Assembly (NCBI GenBank): GCA_024704175.1
Contig: CP085629.1
Coordinates: 4,030,001 to 4,094,000, forward strand
Direction of reading: 5' to 3'
Length of the DNA: 64,000 nucleotides
DNA from: Paenibacillus sp. P25
GTDB taxonomy: Bacteria > Bacillota > Bacilli > Paenibacillales > NBRC-103111
Positions 30,387-41,540 of the stretch are shown in pieces (the first letter of the stretch is position 1; each line of letters starts with the position of its first letter). The position numbers and the translations under genes are program-made. The notes under the pieces are model-generated. The model saw only the letters and a program-made list of their open reading frames with translations. It was not told the origin of the DNA and searched no databases.

Positions 30387-31517
30387 TTACCAATACAATC
30401 TCCAGCTCTTCAGAACCCGCACCAAGCCTTCAAAATAGAAATAATCGCCCCAGATGTTGCATTCGTTAATTCCCATGCCGCGAGGTTTATTGTAAACCGC
30501 ATGCTTCAATATTCCATTGGACTCCGGGATGTCTCTCGTAGTATAACCGGCGGCAAGGGAAGCCAGAACGTATAATGCCTTCTCTTCATATTTTCGCCGG
30601 CCCGGATCGGTCAGAGGGAGCCGCTTGGCAAGCTCGAGCATGCCGCAAACGGCGATAGCCGATGCCGAAGAGTCTTTCTCCTGGTCTTTCCAATCGGTAA
30701 AGTTCAAATCCCAATAAACGACGCCGTCATCCGGCATCCGGCTCAGGAAATAGTCGCTGAGGGACTTCGTCAGCCCGATAAGGCGGTCATCGCCGGTGTA
30801 GAGGTAGCTGAGCATAAAACCGTAGATGCCCCAAGCCTGGCCCCGGGCCCAGCAGGAATCGTCCGCATACCCCTGATGGGTATTGCCGTATTTAGGTTCA
30901 CCTGTCACGACATCCATATAATAAGTATGGTAGGTCGTATAATCCGGTCTAACGAGATATTTTGCCGCTTGCCGCACATGTGTTTTTGCGTATGCAGCGT
31001 AACGCGGCTCGCCCGTTACTTCGGTTGCCCAATAGAGCAATGGCAAATTAAGCAGACAGTCGATGATCATTCTTCCGCATTGCTCGGGATCGTTCAAATT
31101 CCCCCACGCTTGGATGATCCCCGCCTTCGGAAAATATCGCTTGGCCAGAAGCTCTGCAGCGGCCAAAGCGGTCTCCTTTGCAAGGGTGTTCCCCGTTACC
31201 TTATATTCCGCTACGGCCGATAAGCTGTACAGGAAACCCAGGTCATGGGTTTCCGTTTCAATTTGCTCACGGACGCGCTTGGTATAGCTTTGAAGCTGAT
31301 ACTCTGCAGCCTCTTTATATTTTGGGTCCTCCGTCAACTCATAGGCCAGCCACAGCATGCCGGTCCAGAAGCTTGAGGTCCATTCGATGTTGCCAATCGC
31401 CGGGTACACATGGTTTACACTGGCCGGTGCCGGATACGTATCCTTAAACACCGTCAAGCTTTTGTCAATTTGCTGTAGGACATAGGCGACTGCTTCTTCA
31501 AAGTATGCACGATTCAT
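30387..31517 (-). CDS. glycoside hydrolase family 88 (unsaturated uronyl hydrolase)
   Basis: Intact 376-residue alpha6/alpha6-barrel enzyme. The two family aspartates are visible in ETHDLGF and RMIIDCLLN, and WARGQAWGIYG is a GH88 signature. Enzymes of this family remove delta-4,5-unsaturated uronic acids from oligosaccharides made by polysaccharide lyases. There is no signal peptide, so it is cytoplasmic and acts on imported oligosaccharides, presumably those taken up by the CUT1 system next door. AAAGGAG precedes the ATG. Confidence 0.88.
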   Translation of the reverse strand: MNRAYFEEAVAYVLQQIDKSLTVFKDTYPAPASVNHVYPAIGNIEWTSSFWTGMLWLAYELTEDPKYKEAAEYQLQSYTKRVREQIETETHDLGFLYSLSAVAEYKVTGNTLAKETALAAAELLAKRYFPKAGIIQAWGNLNDPEQCGRMIIDCLLNLPLLYWATEVTGEPRYAAYAKTHVRQAAKYLVRPDYTTYHTYYMDVVTGEPKYGNTHQGYADDSCWARGQAWGIYGFMLSYLYTGDDRLIGLTKSLSDYFLSRMPDDGVVYWDLNFTDWKDQEKDSSASAIAVCGMLELAKRLPLTDPGRRKYEEKALYVLASLAAGYTTRDIPESNGILKHAVYNKPRGMGINECNIWGDYFYFEGLVRVLKSWRLYW

Positions 31518-31551
31518 ATAAGACTCCTTTTCGCTGCGTTATCATCTGCTT

Positions 31552-33615
31552 CTACCGGACCTCGCAGCCCGTAATGCGATATTTCACTCCGGAATAATGT
31601 CCGTTTCGCTCAAATTCCAAGCGGCCGTTCCAACTGAGTTTGATCCAATTATAGCTCCCGTCCCGGTAATCAAACGAGTGCCGTCATCTTCATAAAGATA
31701 TGCATCGCCCGGATGGTCTCCAAATCGGATAACCGTAATGTCAAATACGGCATCGTTGGCGGTGTACGGGAGCGGCTTGGCCAGAGGAAGCAGCGTGTTC
31801 TCTTTGACAAATACAGGAATCGACTCCAGATCAGGCGAGAACGTATACGTTTGCCCGCCGGAATATGCCTTGCCCGTCCAGAAACAGCGCCATTCGCCTT
31901 TGGGCAGATAAACCGAACGTTCGGCCGCTCCTGTGACGATAGGCGCAACAAGAATGGAATCGCCCATCATATACGCATCGTCGATACCATAAGTATTCGG
32001 GTCGTCCGGGTAATCCATCACAAGCGCCCGGAAGGGCGGCGCCCCTCCTTGTTATACCTCGCGTAGCTCGAGTACAAATAAGGAATGAGCGACATCCGGA
32101 TTTCGAAGAGGTCGCGGCACATGTCCCTAATCTCCTCGTAGTTGTCAAGAAATTCCCCGTTGACATTCAAATCGCGATCCACTTGCATCCAGGGCGGGTT
32201 GGGAATGCGCCAGCAGTTAAGCAGGGCCATCGGTGAGAAGACCGCCGTTTGAATGCGGCGGATCAGGTCCTGCGGCGACTTCGCCTGCCGGACCTCCGGG
32301 GACCATAACAGGCCGGAGAAGCCGCAGTTCACGACTCCGCGGATGAAGACCTTGTGATCATACAAATCACTGTACAGCACGAACGGGGACGGGGCGGCCA
32401 GAGCGCCCGATGCACGGACCTGAGACAATGTTCTTCTGCCCGCCTCCTCGAACGGCGCATGGATCGCGGCCTGATAGAGCATACCGAGGTGGTTGTGCAT
32501 CTGTTCGCCGTCCATTCCGGAAGGGAACAAGGCGATATCCGGGAACGACCAATTCGAATGAACGAAGTCGGAGCTATCGCACTCGTCCAATTTGAAACCC
32601 GCGATCCCTTTCTCCACAAATTCTTTCAAATGATGCTTGGCAAAAATCTCCTTGGCTTCTTGGACCGACAGATCCGGGACCAATCCCTCCCAGACCTCGT
32701 AATCTCCGGAATGAGGCAGCAGATCTTTGTACATGGGGAAGTCGGATGCACGAACAGATGCTCCCAGAGATTAACCCGATAATGCATCTCATCCAATTCC
32801 TTCAGCATATTCTCATACTGCGGGAATCGGCCCTCATCCCATACAAAGGAACAAGAATAAGCTTTGGTTTGCCAACCCGGCTCGAAGCCGAATACGTCGA
32901 CCGGCATCCGATCCTCCCGAAAGCCTCGCGCCAGCCGCATGACATCCTCCCGCTTAGCCGCACTATACGCCCGGTACCAAATGCCGAGGCCCCACATCGG
33001 AGGAAGGCGACCGCCTCCAGAGAACAGGTTGTAGCGCTGCACGGCCTTTACCATATCCGGACCTTCGAATAAATACAGCTCAATCCCCTGCGCGCGGGGA
33101 TGTCCACGACAACAGAGCGATCTCCTTCTGTTGCCTGATAGCCGTACAACTCAATCTCCGAGGTCCCGAGCGCTTTGTTCTCATGCTTCTTATATTCGGA
33201 AGCCCCTTTGCTCAGATTCGTTCCGCAGTAGAAGGTCGCATAACGCAGCGTATCTACATATACGCCATAGCCGGCAGTCGATACATAAAACGGCACCGGC
33301 GCATGGCTGTCGCCCGTATCCGCCACCGGGTCGCTATTGACGCGAATGACCTTCTTCCTGCCTGTATGGTCCGTACGATGAAGCTGCAGGCCGAAACCGT
33401 AAATATACTCATAGGCTTTGAGCGGAAGCTCGATCTGCATGCCTCGAGCGGTCGGCTTGATGACGATCTCCTGGACAGTGAACGGAGCCGTCCCTGCGCA
33501 GGCAAGTCTATCCAACTCGCTCAACTTGATGGACGATTCGCGCAATTTAACAGGAGTATGGTTCTCAGGGGTCCCGCAGACTGATCTTCCAGATACCGTT
33601 TGCGATTCTTTCCAT
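31552..33615 (-). CDS. glycoside hydrolase family 31 (alpha-glucosidase/alpha-xylosidase-like), five frameshifts
   Basis: Four ORF fragments form one GH31 protein. It has an N-terminal beta domain (YIYGFGLQLHRTD), a barrel with nucleophile region GIAGFKLDECDSSDF, and a C-terminal beta domain (YLPKGEWRCFWTG). Frames rejoin by one-base changes near 33571 (extra C; N-terminus MERIANGIWKISLRDPENH), 33096 (missing G), 32735 (missing G), 32042 (missing C) and 31675 (missing G; end KYRITGCEVR, stop 31552). Length about 688 residues fits the family. No signal peptide, so likely cytosolic. The density of slips is the highest in the window. Confidence 0.83.
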
Positions 33616-33673
33616 CTCATCTACCCTCATTTACGATATTTTTCTCAATATATCACTTCGTTCGTCGTCAAAG

Positions 33674-33692
33674 TTGTGATAATATATCACAA
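33674..33692. promoter_or_regulatory. palindromic operator between GH31 and AraC genes
   Basis: TTGTGATAATATATCACAA has 8-base arms TTGTGATA/TATCACAA around ATA. A further ATATATCAC half-site lies near 33643. It is centred in the 110-base divergent intergenic region and could control both genes. Confidence 0.55.
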
Positions 33693-33725
33693 AATGTTTG
33701 TTTTTCGTCATAATTTGGAGGAGCT

Positions 33726-34607
33726 ATGCATCGACTTTTCGAACCGGTCCATTTGGACCGAAAGTCCATATTTTGGGATTACCGCATGCGGAGCGAGAGT
33801 GAATTTAAAGGGTATTATCATTGGCATCAGATCTGCGAAATTTTATTCGTACATGAGGGGCGCGGCCGTGTCGTCGTCAACCGGCAAACCTGGGACATTC
33901 GCAGGGGAATGCTGTTTTTCTTCCAACCGTTTCAACTCCACCAGGTGTACGCAGACGTAAGCCCCGATACGCCTTACAGCCGCACCATTTTCTATATGGA
34001 TCCGCTCTTCATGGACCAACTGCTGCGCCCGTTTGCAAACCGGCATGCACTCTTCACGGCATTATGGCAAGGAAGCCACCACGGCCAGGTTTATGATTTA
34101 AAGGAGCGGGCTGAAATTGTGGAGTGGATATACGAAACCTACGATGAGGCCAGACAAGCCGGAACGGGAGAGGAAGACGAGGAACTGACTTCTTTATTGC
34201 TTCAACTCATGAACTGTTTGCATGCGGCCGTGAGATCCGCTCCCGTACCGCCGACCGATTCGCCGGAACGCAGAACGCCGAGGTATTCCGAAGCCATGAT
34301 GCAATGGATTGAAGAGCATTATCATGAGGAAATCAACCTGGAAAAACTTGCGGAGCAAATGCATTTGTCCAAATCCTACGTATCCAAAGTGTTTCAACAG
34401 GAAACCGGAAGCTGCATAACCGATTATGTCACCGCCCGTAGGATCAAGCAGGCTTGCCGGTTGCTGGAGACGACGAACCTGGCGGTAGAACAAATAGGAG
34501 ACGCCATCGGATACCCGAACGCCTCCTATTTTATCCAATTGTTTAAGAAAGAAGTCGGTACGACTCCGCATAAGTTCAGGAAACATCCGTCACGCACAAC
34601 AAATTGA
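33726..34607 (+). CDS. AraC-family transcriptional regulator with cupin-type sensor
   Basis: Intact 293-residue protein. The N-terminal AraC_binding/cupin segment (GYYHWHQICEILFVHEGRG, then RRGMLFFFQPFQLHQV) is followed by two helix-turn-helices (LEKLAEQMHLSKSYVSKVFQQ; VEQIGDAIGYPNASYFIQLFKK). Divergent from GH31 and probably activates the GH31/GH88 genes in response to a sugar. GGAGGA lies just before the ATG. One of few plus-strand genes here. Confidence 0.88.
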   Translation: MHRLFEPVHLDRKSIFWDYRMRSESEFKGYYHWHQICEILFVHEGRGRVVVNRQTWDIRRGMLFFFQPFQLHQVYADVSPDTPYSRTIFYMDPLFMDQLLRPFANRHALFTALWQGSHHGQVYDLKERAEIVEWIYETYDEARQAGTGEEDEELTSLLLQLMNCLHAAVRSAPVPPTDSPERRTPRYSEAMMQWIEEHYHEEINLEKLAEQMHLSKSYVSKVFQQETGSCITDYVTARRIKQACRLLETTNLAVEQIGDAIGYPNASYFIQLFKKEVGTTPHKFRKHPSRTTN

Positions 34608-34630
34608 AGCCAAACTTAGGCACCGAAACG

Positions 34631-34657
34631 GGGGCTGTGGTCAATTCATGCGGCCCC
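34631..34657. terminator. possible terminator hairpin after the AraC gene
   Basis: GGGGCTG can pair with CGGCCCC (one wobble) around a 13-base loop between two convergent genes. The following T tract is poor. Confidence 0.35.
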
Positions 34658-34668
34658 TCATACACCGA

Positions 34669-36253
34669 TCATTTTTGCCGCAATTCACCGGGCAGCTTGC
34701 CGAAATATTTCTTGAACATGTCGCTGAACTGCCTGGCATTGTTATATCCAACCTTCTCGGCGATCTCATAGACCATCAGATCGGTTTGCTGCAGCGGCTT
34801 AAGCGCATGCTTCATGCGCACTTCGGTTACATATTGCTTAAAGTTTTTACCGGTATGCTTTTTGAAAAAGTTGCTGAAATAATACGAGTTCATAAAGAAC
34901 AGAGAAGCCATCTTGTCCAAGCTGATTTCGTCATCATAATGGGCTTCGATATAATCCTTTATCTGCAGCAATTGCTGCTTTTCCTTGCTGCTTGCGCTCC
35001 CGCTCACGGCGGCCGCCGCTTGAGCCAGCTCGTCTCTGACAAACCCGCTCATTTCATCGAAGGTTTCAAATCCGCTCAGCCGCATGGCCAGCCGCTGCTG
35101 CTCCTCCTTGCCCGTACGGTAGAAGAAGCCCGCGTTCGCCAATTCGCGGTATAAGGTTAACAGCATCGTATAGCATAAGTTGACGGCATAATCCCGATTG
35201 CCCCAGGAGACAGCCGCCGACGGTCCCTAGGAATTGCTTCAACAAATCGTCCAGGCGCTGGCTCTGATGAACAAGAAGGCATTTGATAAGCTCCTTCTCA
35301 AGCGAGTCCAATAATTCGCTATCCCGCTTCGGCTCGGCTGACAGTTCGCTAAAGCGGAAGACTTGATTGGTCCCCGCAAAATAAGCATATCCCGCCGCAG
35401 TACAAGCTTGCCGATAACTCTTCGCGGCTTCATCCAGCCCCCCAGGGAGCCCGACGCCAATCGTGACGCTAAGCTTCAAGAACCGGTTTATGCTGCTTTG
35501 AATCTGGCTGCAGATGTGAAGTACGATCTGATCGTCCGCCTCGTTATGCTTGATCATGGCCAAGATCGAATCGTCCTTTACAGTGACCCACCCCCGGCCT
35601 TTATCGTTAATCACTTCCTCCATAACGTTCTGCATCGCATACTGAACAAGCTTTCTTTCGCCCTCCAGCCAGCTTCCGCCTTGAACCGGATTGTCTTCCT
35701 GCCTGACAACGATAGCAGTGAATACATAACCGTTCCGGTCCCCGAACATCCCCTGAAGCGCTTGCTCGGATACCATCTCCCCATCGGTCAGCCGGTCCAG
35801 CGGCTCGTGAAGCGTTCTCGTTTGCTGCTGTTTCTCGTAAACGATAAGCTTGCTCTCTTTCGAAACCTGCTCCGTTGCCTCCTGAATCATGGAGATGGTC
35901 TTGCCGAGCACCTGCTCCAGCTTTTTACGGTCGATCGGCTTGACCAAATAGTCCACTGCTCCGTAAGATATCGCATCTTGGGCATAGGAAAATTCCTGAT
36001 AAGCACTGATAAAAATAACCTTGGTCTTCTTGCCCAGCTCTTTAAGCCGTTTTAAAACATCAATGCCAGTGAGTCCCGGCATCGATATATCCGTAATGAC
36101 AATATCCGGGGATCGCTCCCGGATGGCTGTGAGGAGCTCTTCCCCGTCACTTGCTTCACCGATAATCTCCGCCCCGTACTTATCCCATGGGATCAGCTTG
36201 GCAAGTCCGAGGAGTATGACCGGCTCGTCATCGGCCAGTATGACTTTCAGCAT
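34669..36253 (-). CDS. response regulator with AraC-type output, YesN-like, second system (frameshifted)
   Basis: Receiver with ILADDEP, phospho-acceptor in PDIVITDISMPGLTG and lysine in YLVKPID. A long middle part follows, then the AraC domain (ISLDKMASLFFMNSYYFSNFFKK; VYEIAEKVGYNNARQFSDMFKK). The frame slips near 35225, and reading continues as SAAVSWGNRDYAVNLCYTM. It overlaps the end of the kinase gene by 26 bases. Expected to regulate the CUT1 operon at 38190-41384. Confidence 0.86.
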
Positions 36254-38033
36254 GCCGGAGTCCCTCCTTCATGATCGGCATCTTAAACTGTACCGAAGTT
36301 CCAACGTGGTGCATGGAATTGATCTTTAGGCCATAGGACTGCCCGAATAGCGATTGCAGACGGTCATGTACGTTCTTGAGTCCGACATGCTTCCGGGTCT
36401 CTCCCTTCAGCTTCTCGTCGGCAAGCATTTGATTCAACTCGAGAAGCTTCTCAGCATTCATTCCGACCCCGTCGTCGTATACCGTCACGGTAAGATCGGT
36501 TCCCCTTCACGTTCGAGGGACAGCCGGATTTTCCCGCGATTGCCTCTAGGCTTCAGTCCATGTTGAACGGCGTTCTCGATCAAAGGCTGTACGGACAGCT
36601 TCATGAGTCCCCAGTCCAAAGAGATGTCCGGATCGACGACCGTCTCCAGCTCGATTCTGTCCCTGAACCGGGATCGGATGAGATGGAAGTAGTCTTCTAC
36701 ATGCTCCAGCTCCTCACGGACCGTCACCACATCCCGGCCATAATCCAACACGTATTTAAGCTGGTTGGATAAGGCATGAATCATATCCGCGACCGGCATA
36801 TCGTCGTTGGCGACCGCGCTCATGCGGATCACTTCCAAAGTGTTGTACAAATAATGCGGACGAATTTGCCCCTTGAGCGCGTTCAGTTCGGCTTGCTTGC
36901 GCCCGATTTCCGCCACATAAGCTTCATTAATGAACCGGTTCAGCCTTGAGGTCATTCGGTTAAAGCCATGCGCCAGCTGGCCCAATTCATCTTCCGAACT
37001 CACCGGAATGCTGATATCCAATTTACCGGATTCTACCTTTGTCATCCCTTTCATGATATCGCGGATCGGACGGGAGAAGCGCCGCGAGAATACGAGCGAC
37101 ATCACGATGAGCGAAAGCATGCAGGCAATGACGACAAGCGCCAGGAACCGCTTCACTTTCGTTAAACCCGAGTACAAATCCGACTTGGAAAACCGGCCGA
37201 CAAAGTTGCTGCCCCGGTTCCCCGATCTCCTTGACGAAGAGATAATCGTCTTCTGCCTGATGCAGCATTTCCTGAGAAGGAATCGTGCCGATATGGGCCG
37301 TAATATTACTGTAAATCACGGAATGATCCGGTCCGAGAATGATGACTTCATTCTTTTTGCCCAGGTTCACATTGGCCAGCATATCGTCGAACACAGCGAC
37401 ATCCACGTCAAAGTAGAGCGTACCCAGAACTTTCGGACTTGCGCTTAATGTGGTTGAAATATCGATCAGATTCCGGCCAAAGGTCATGACAGGCCGCTTC
37501 GATAAAGAAAAATACGTGTCCGGATGGGTATCGATAAACGTCAAACCCTTTTCGTTCAGAGCAACTTTCCCGGACCAGCTCTGCAAAGGAAATTGTTCCT
37601 GGTAGAACGTCTGGTTTTGCCTGGAATACGAAAATATGGCATGATCCGTTTGCCGCACAAAGATCACATTCCGAATATACCTGTCCGTCGCCAGTACCGT
37701 ACTGAGAAAATCCCAGAGCGTCTGCTGATCGGCGAGCGTCCAATCCTTCGTCCGCTTGGACAAGGATGCGGACAGCGAATTATAATAGGCGCCGTTGGAG
37801 TACATCAGCTTCGATACATCGTTGTATACTTGGAACGTTTGGGTCGTATTGCGGCTCATATACAGCATCATCTGTTCCAGATTGCCGGAAGCATACTGCT
37901 CCATTTGTTTGGTAAACGCATCAAGAAGTAAATAGCTCAAGGCAGAAAGAGGGATAAGCCCTACAAGAACAAAGGCCAGCGTGAATTTAATAAAGATACT
38001 ACGTTGAAGAGATAGCATCTTGAGAAGGTTCAT
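36228..38033 (-). CDS. membrane sensor histidine kinase, YesM-like, second system (two frameshifts)
   Basis: Three fragments: N-terminal membrane helix and extracytoplasmic sensor (38033 to about 37220), second helix, HAMP and LKGQIRPHYLYNTLEVIRM with the phospho-histidine, then ATPase end (VYDDGVGMN, GLKNVHDRLQ). Missing bases fall in the C4 run 37220-37223 and near 36500. Repair joins GGNRGSNFVGRFSKSDLYSG and EGEPDLTVTVYDDG. About 600 residues in total, normal for YesM. Confidence 0.86.
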
Positions 38034-38147
38034 GGTCGAATCTTGCTCCCAGCCCGTTTGTTGTATTAGTGTAATGCGGCTCCATGCAGGATGTCATAAA
38101 CTACAATTCGGTTCATAGGGCGGCAATCCCTTCCTTCAAATTTTACC

Positions 38148-38182
38148 AAAAAAGCCGCTCCTGTCGTAACCGGAAGCGGCTT
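38148..38182 (-). terminator. terminator of the second CUT1 operon
   Basis: Minus-strand AAGCCGCT (38175-38182) pairs with AGCGGCTT (38152-38159), then six T. It lies just past the MalG-type stop, so transporter and kinase genes are separate transcription units. Confidence 0.8.
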
Positions 38183-38189
38183 AAGCGAA

Positions 38190-39019
38190 TTATCCTTTGG
38201 TTGCGCCGGCAGCGATGCCTTTCACAAAATATTTTTGCAGCGCGATAAAGGCAATGAGAACCGGGACAATGGACATCGTCGTGCCGGCGAACACCATATC
38301 CCATTGGGAAGCCAGTTCCCCTACAAATTTAAAGACCTCTACGATCAAGGTTCTCTTGGACGATTGCAGGACAAGGCTCGGCATTAAAAAGTCGTTCCAA
38401 ATGCCGAGTCCCTGAAGCACTACCATACTGGCCGTACAAGGCCCCAACAGCGGGAAAACGATCTGCCAGAAGGTCCGTACTTTAGAGCGACCGTCGATCG
38501 CGAGCCGCTTCTTCAATTTCAACCGGAATGCCCCGGATGAAGCTGGTAAACAGCAGAACCCCCATGCCGACCGAACCGGAGATATAGATCAGAATCGGAG
38601 CGGTCAACGTACCGTAGAGCCCGAAGGTTTTCATCTCTTTAAATAAAGGAATCATATACACTTGGAAAGGGATCATCATACCTGCCAAATAATAGACGTA
38701 TACGGCATGAGTCCACTTTTTGCCGGTTCTCTCAATCGCATAGGCCGCAATCGGGATCAGCAGAATCATGAACGCGACAGAGGTTACCGTTAAGATGAGG
38801 CTGTTTAACATGGTCCGCCGGGAAATGGGTTTTGGTCAGCAAATATTTGAAATTGTCCAAGTACACGCTGCTCGGCATCGCTATGGCATCCCGTAAAATT
38901 TCTCCATTGGATTTAAAAGAGGACATCAGGCTGAAATACACCGGGAAAAAGAACAGGACTGCAAGGGCCGCGGTAACGGCAAACAAGATGATATCGACAG
39001 ACATCTTGGACTTATGCAC
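38190..39019 (-). CDS. carbohydrate ABC permease, MalG type, second system (two frameshifts)
   Basis: CUT1 permease in three ORF pieces. One extra C near 38818 separates TKTHF from RRTMLNSLILTV. One extra base near 38505 splits the EAA loop EEAAAIDGRSKVRTFWQIVFP. C-terminus VKGIAAGATKG is the normal MalG ending. ATG 39019 lies three bases after the MalF-type stop. Confidence 0.85.
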
Positions 39020-39021
39020 GG

Positions 39022-39951
39022 TTACATCTGCACCTCCCGTTTGCGCAATAGTTTAATTTGAACTAGAGATACGATGAGGATTAAGACGAACAGGACCAGC
39101 GAAAGTGCCGTTCCGTAGCCTTGCCGCGACTCGCCGAAGCCTACTTTATACACGATATAAGTCAAGGTTTCCGTTGCGAAGCCCGGACCGCCATCCGTCA
39201 TTGCCGCAATTTGGTCAAAGATTTTGAGCGCGCCGATCATGGACAGCATGACGCTGACGGTCATGGCGCCCGCCAGCGGCGGGAACGTAATATGACGGAA
39301 TTGCTGCCACCGGCCCGCCCCATCGATCGCCGCCGCTTCGTGCAGCTCCGCCGGAATCCCCTGCAGACCCGCCAGATAGATGATCATGTAATATCCGGAG
39401 CCCTTCCAGACCGTAGTGATCACAATGGCAATCAAAGCAATGTTGGGATTGCCCAGCCAGTCAATCTTCAAATCGCCCATCCCCAACTTATCCAGCAATT
39501 GGGAGATGACTCCGAAGTTGTAATTGAAAATAATCGCCCAGACGAAGCCCATGACGATACCGCTCAATAACACGGGAAAATAAAAGATGCTTCGGAAAAA
39601 ATTTTTGAACCAGCGGACCTGATCCACCAGCATGGCCAGAATGATGGCAACAGCATTCTCAAGAATAACCAGGGATATCGACATAATTAATGTATTCTTC
39701 AATGCGTTATAGAACCGGTCGCTGTGAAACATTTCTTTGAAGTTGTCGAGACCGATGTAATGGATGTCGCCGCTTACGCCATCCCAATTGGTAAAGCTCA
39801 GATTAAAGCTGTTTAAGGTAGGATAGATGACAAACAACGTATATAAAATAAACGAAGGCAGGATAAACCATACCGAGTAGGAAAACCATCTTTTCTTGCT
39901 GGATGCCGCTGCTTTACCGGTCATTGTCCGTATCGTCTCCAAATTCGCCAT
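39022..39951 (-). CDS. carbohydrate ABC permease, MalF/UgpA type, second system
   Basis: Intact, about 309 residues, six hydrophobic helices, EAA loop ELHEAAAIDGAGRWQQFRHITFP. ATG 39951 has GGAG seven bases upstream. Middle gene of binding protein-MalF-MalG. No ATPase gene nearby, as usual for CUT1 clusters sharing MsmX. Confidence 0.9.
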   Translation of the reverse strand: MANLETIRTMTGKAAASSKKRWFSYSVWFILPSFILYTLFVIYPTLNSFNLSFTNWDGVSGDIHYIGLDNFKEMFHSDRFYNALKNTLIMSISLVILENAVAIILAMLVDQVRWFKNFFRSIFYFPVLLSGIVMGFVWAIIFNYNFGVISQLLDKLGMGDLKIDWLGNPNIALIAIVITTVWKGSGYYMIIYLAGLQGIPAELHEAAAIDGAGRWQQFRHITFPPLAGAMTVSVMLSMIGALKIFDQIAAMTDGGPGFATETLTYIVYKVGFGESRQGYGTALSLVLFVLILIVSLVQIKLLRKREVQM

Positions 39952-40028
39952 ATTCACACTCCTTTGATGAGTGATCTTTTGATGAAAACAGAACCCCTGC
40001 CGCGGCAGAGGTTCTCTTGAAGCCGCCG

Positions 40029-41384
40029 TTATTTACCGGCCGCATTCGCTTTTACGTTAGCGTCCCACTCGGCATCGGCTTTTTTCATATAGTCCGCGCT
40101 GAAATCACCCTTGGTTAGCCATTCCTGAATCAGCTTATAGAACCAGTTGCGCCATTGGGGAGGCATTTGATTTTCTCCCCAGAAGGTGTTGATTTGAAGA
40201 GACTTGATCGTCTTCGGATCTCCCATCACTTCCAGGACACGCTTCATTTGCGGGCCGGATTCGTAGGTGATGTTTTCTTTGGTTGTCGGCAAGCCGTTAA
40301 CGGCCTTCAAGAATTTGGAATATTGGTCCTTGGAGAAGAAAAACTTAATAAATTCGGATATTGCCGCTTTCTTATCCGCATCCTGATTGGCTTTGGTTGA
40401 GATCGCCCAGCCTTGCAAGGTGTTGAGACCGTTCACTATGATCCGGCCTTTCCGGTCAGGCACCGGATACCAGCCGAATTCAAATTTCGGGTCCGCCTGG
40501 GTAATTTGCGCGAACATCCAAGGGCCCGAGAACAGCTCGGCCGCTTTCCCCGTAACCAGCATGGATGCGGTCTGATTATCGGCCGTGCTTAGGTAGCCTT
40601 TATCCACATACCCTTTGGTAAACAGTTCGTTCAAATCCTTCATGGCCTGCATCGGACCGGCGTCGGTAAAGCTGGCTTGGCCTTTGGTCCGCTTGGAGTT
40701 CCAATCCGGGTCATCCGCAAACACGTCGTCCATCAGGAACTTGTTTACCCAGAAGCCCCAGTGGAAAATATCCTTGCCTCCAAAGGTCAGCGGCGTGATG
40801 CCTTTGGCTTTCAGCTTCTCTTGGATCGCCAAGAACTCGTCATAGGTTTTCGGTTCGGCGGTGATTCCTGCATCCGCATATGCTTTTTTACTGTAAATGA
40901 TGCCCTGGGGGGCGTTCCCGGCAATCGGCGCCGTCCAGTATTTCCCGTTCAGCTTCGGTGCGTCCGCGAACAAACCAAGCCATTCCGCGGGGAGCTCGGC
41001 GATCTTGCCTGCTTCCGAGAACAACTGAGTATCACGCATTTCAACGAGGTCCGGGAATTCGCCTACGGCGTCCTTCGTTTTCAACCAATCCAGGTAAGAG
41101 GCCATCCCGCCTTCGGAAAGGTCATTGATTTTAATGCTCGGATTGGCTTTAGTGAAAGCCGCGACCGCGTCGGCCATCGCTTGTTTGGTTGCCGGATCGC
41201 CGGTTGCATATCCGATCGTGAAGGTGACGGTTTTCGAAGGTGCCGCAGCACTACCCGCCCCCGCCCCTGTGGATGCCCCCGAATTTGAGCTTGAATTCGC
41301 GGGGCCGCCGCAGGCGGACAAGACGAGCGATAAGGCGGTTATGCTTGTTAAAGTTGTCATGATCGTTTTTTTGGACATTGCCAT
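40029..41384 (-). CDS. CUT1 substrate-binding lipoprotein, second system
   Basis: Intact 451-residue family-1 solute-binding protein. Lipoprotein signal with LVLSAC lipobox at about residue 25, then a Ser/Ala/Gly linker (SSSNSGASTGAGAG). Typical motifs YSKKAYADAGITAEPKTYDEF and GPWMFAQI. First gene of the second transporter operon. GGAGGG lies nine bases before ATG 41384. A hairpin (GTACCGGCAG with CTGCCCGGTAC, 41426-41451) lies in its leader. Confidence 0.9.
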   Translation of the reverse strand: MAMSKKTIMTTLTSITALSLVLSACGGPANSSSNSGASTGAGAGSAAAPSKTVTFTIGYATGDPATKQAMADAVAAFTKANPSIKINDLSEGGMASYLDWLKTKDAVGEFPDLVEMRDTQLFSEAGKIAELPAEWLGLFADAPKLNGKYWTAPIAGNAPQGIIYSKKAYADAGITAEPKTYDEFLAIQEKLKAKGITPLTFGGKDIFHWGFWVNKFLMDDVFADDPDWNSKRTKGQASFTDAGPMQAMKDLNELFTKGYVDKGYLSTADNQTASMLVTGKAAELFSGPWMFAQITQADPKFEFGWYPVPDRKGRIIVNGLNTLQGWAISTKANQDADKKAAISEFIKFFFSKDQYSKFLKAVNGLPTTKENITYESGPQMKRVLEVMGDPKTIKSLQINTFWGENQMPPQWRNWFYKLIQEWLTKGDFSADYMKKADAEWDANVKANAAGK

Positions 41385-41540
41385 TTCCAGTTACCCTCCC
41401 CTTGGCGTACAAACAGGAATCCTTGGTACCGGCAGCGGCTCTGCCCGGTACTCTTTACTGTTCCATGATTTAAGACTATCACACGCTGAAAGGGGTTAGT
41501 ATGCTGTTTTTTAACTTCGAAGTAAGGAAATTTAAGATGT

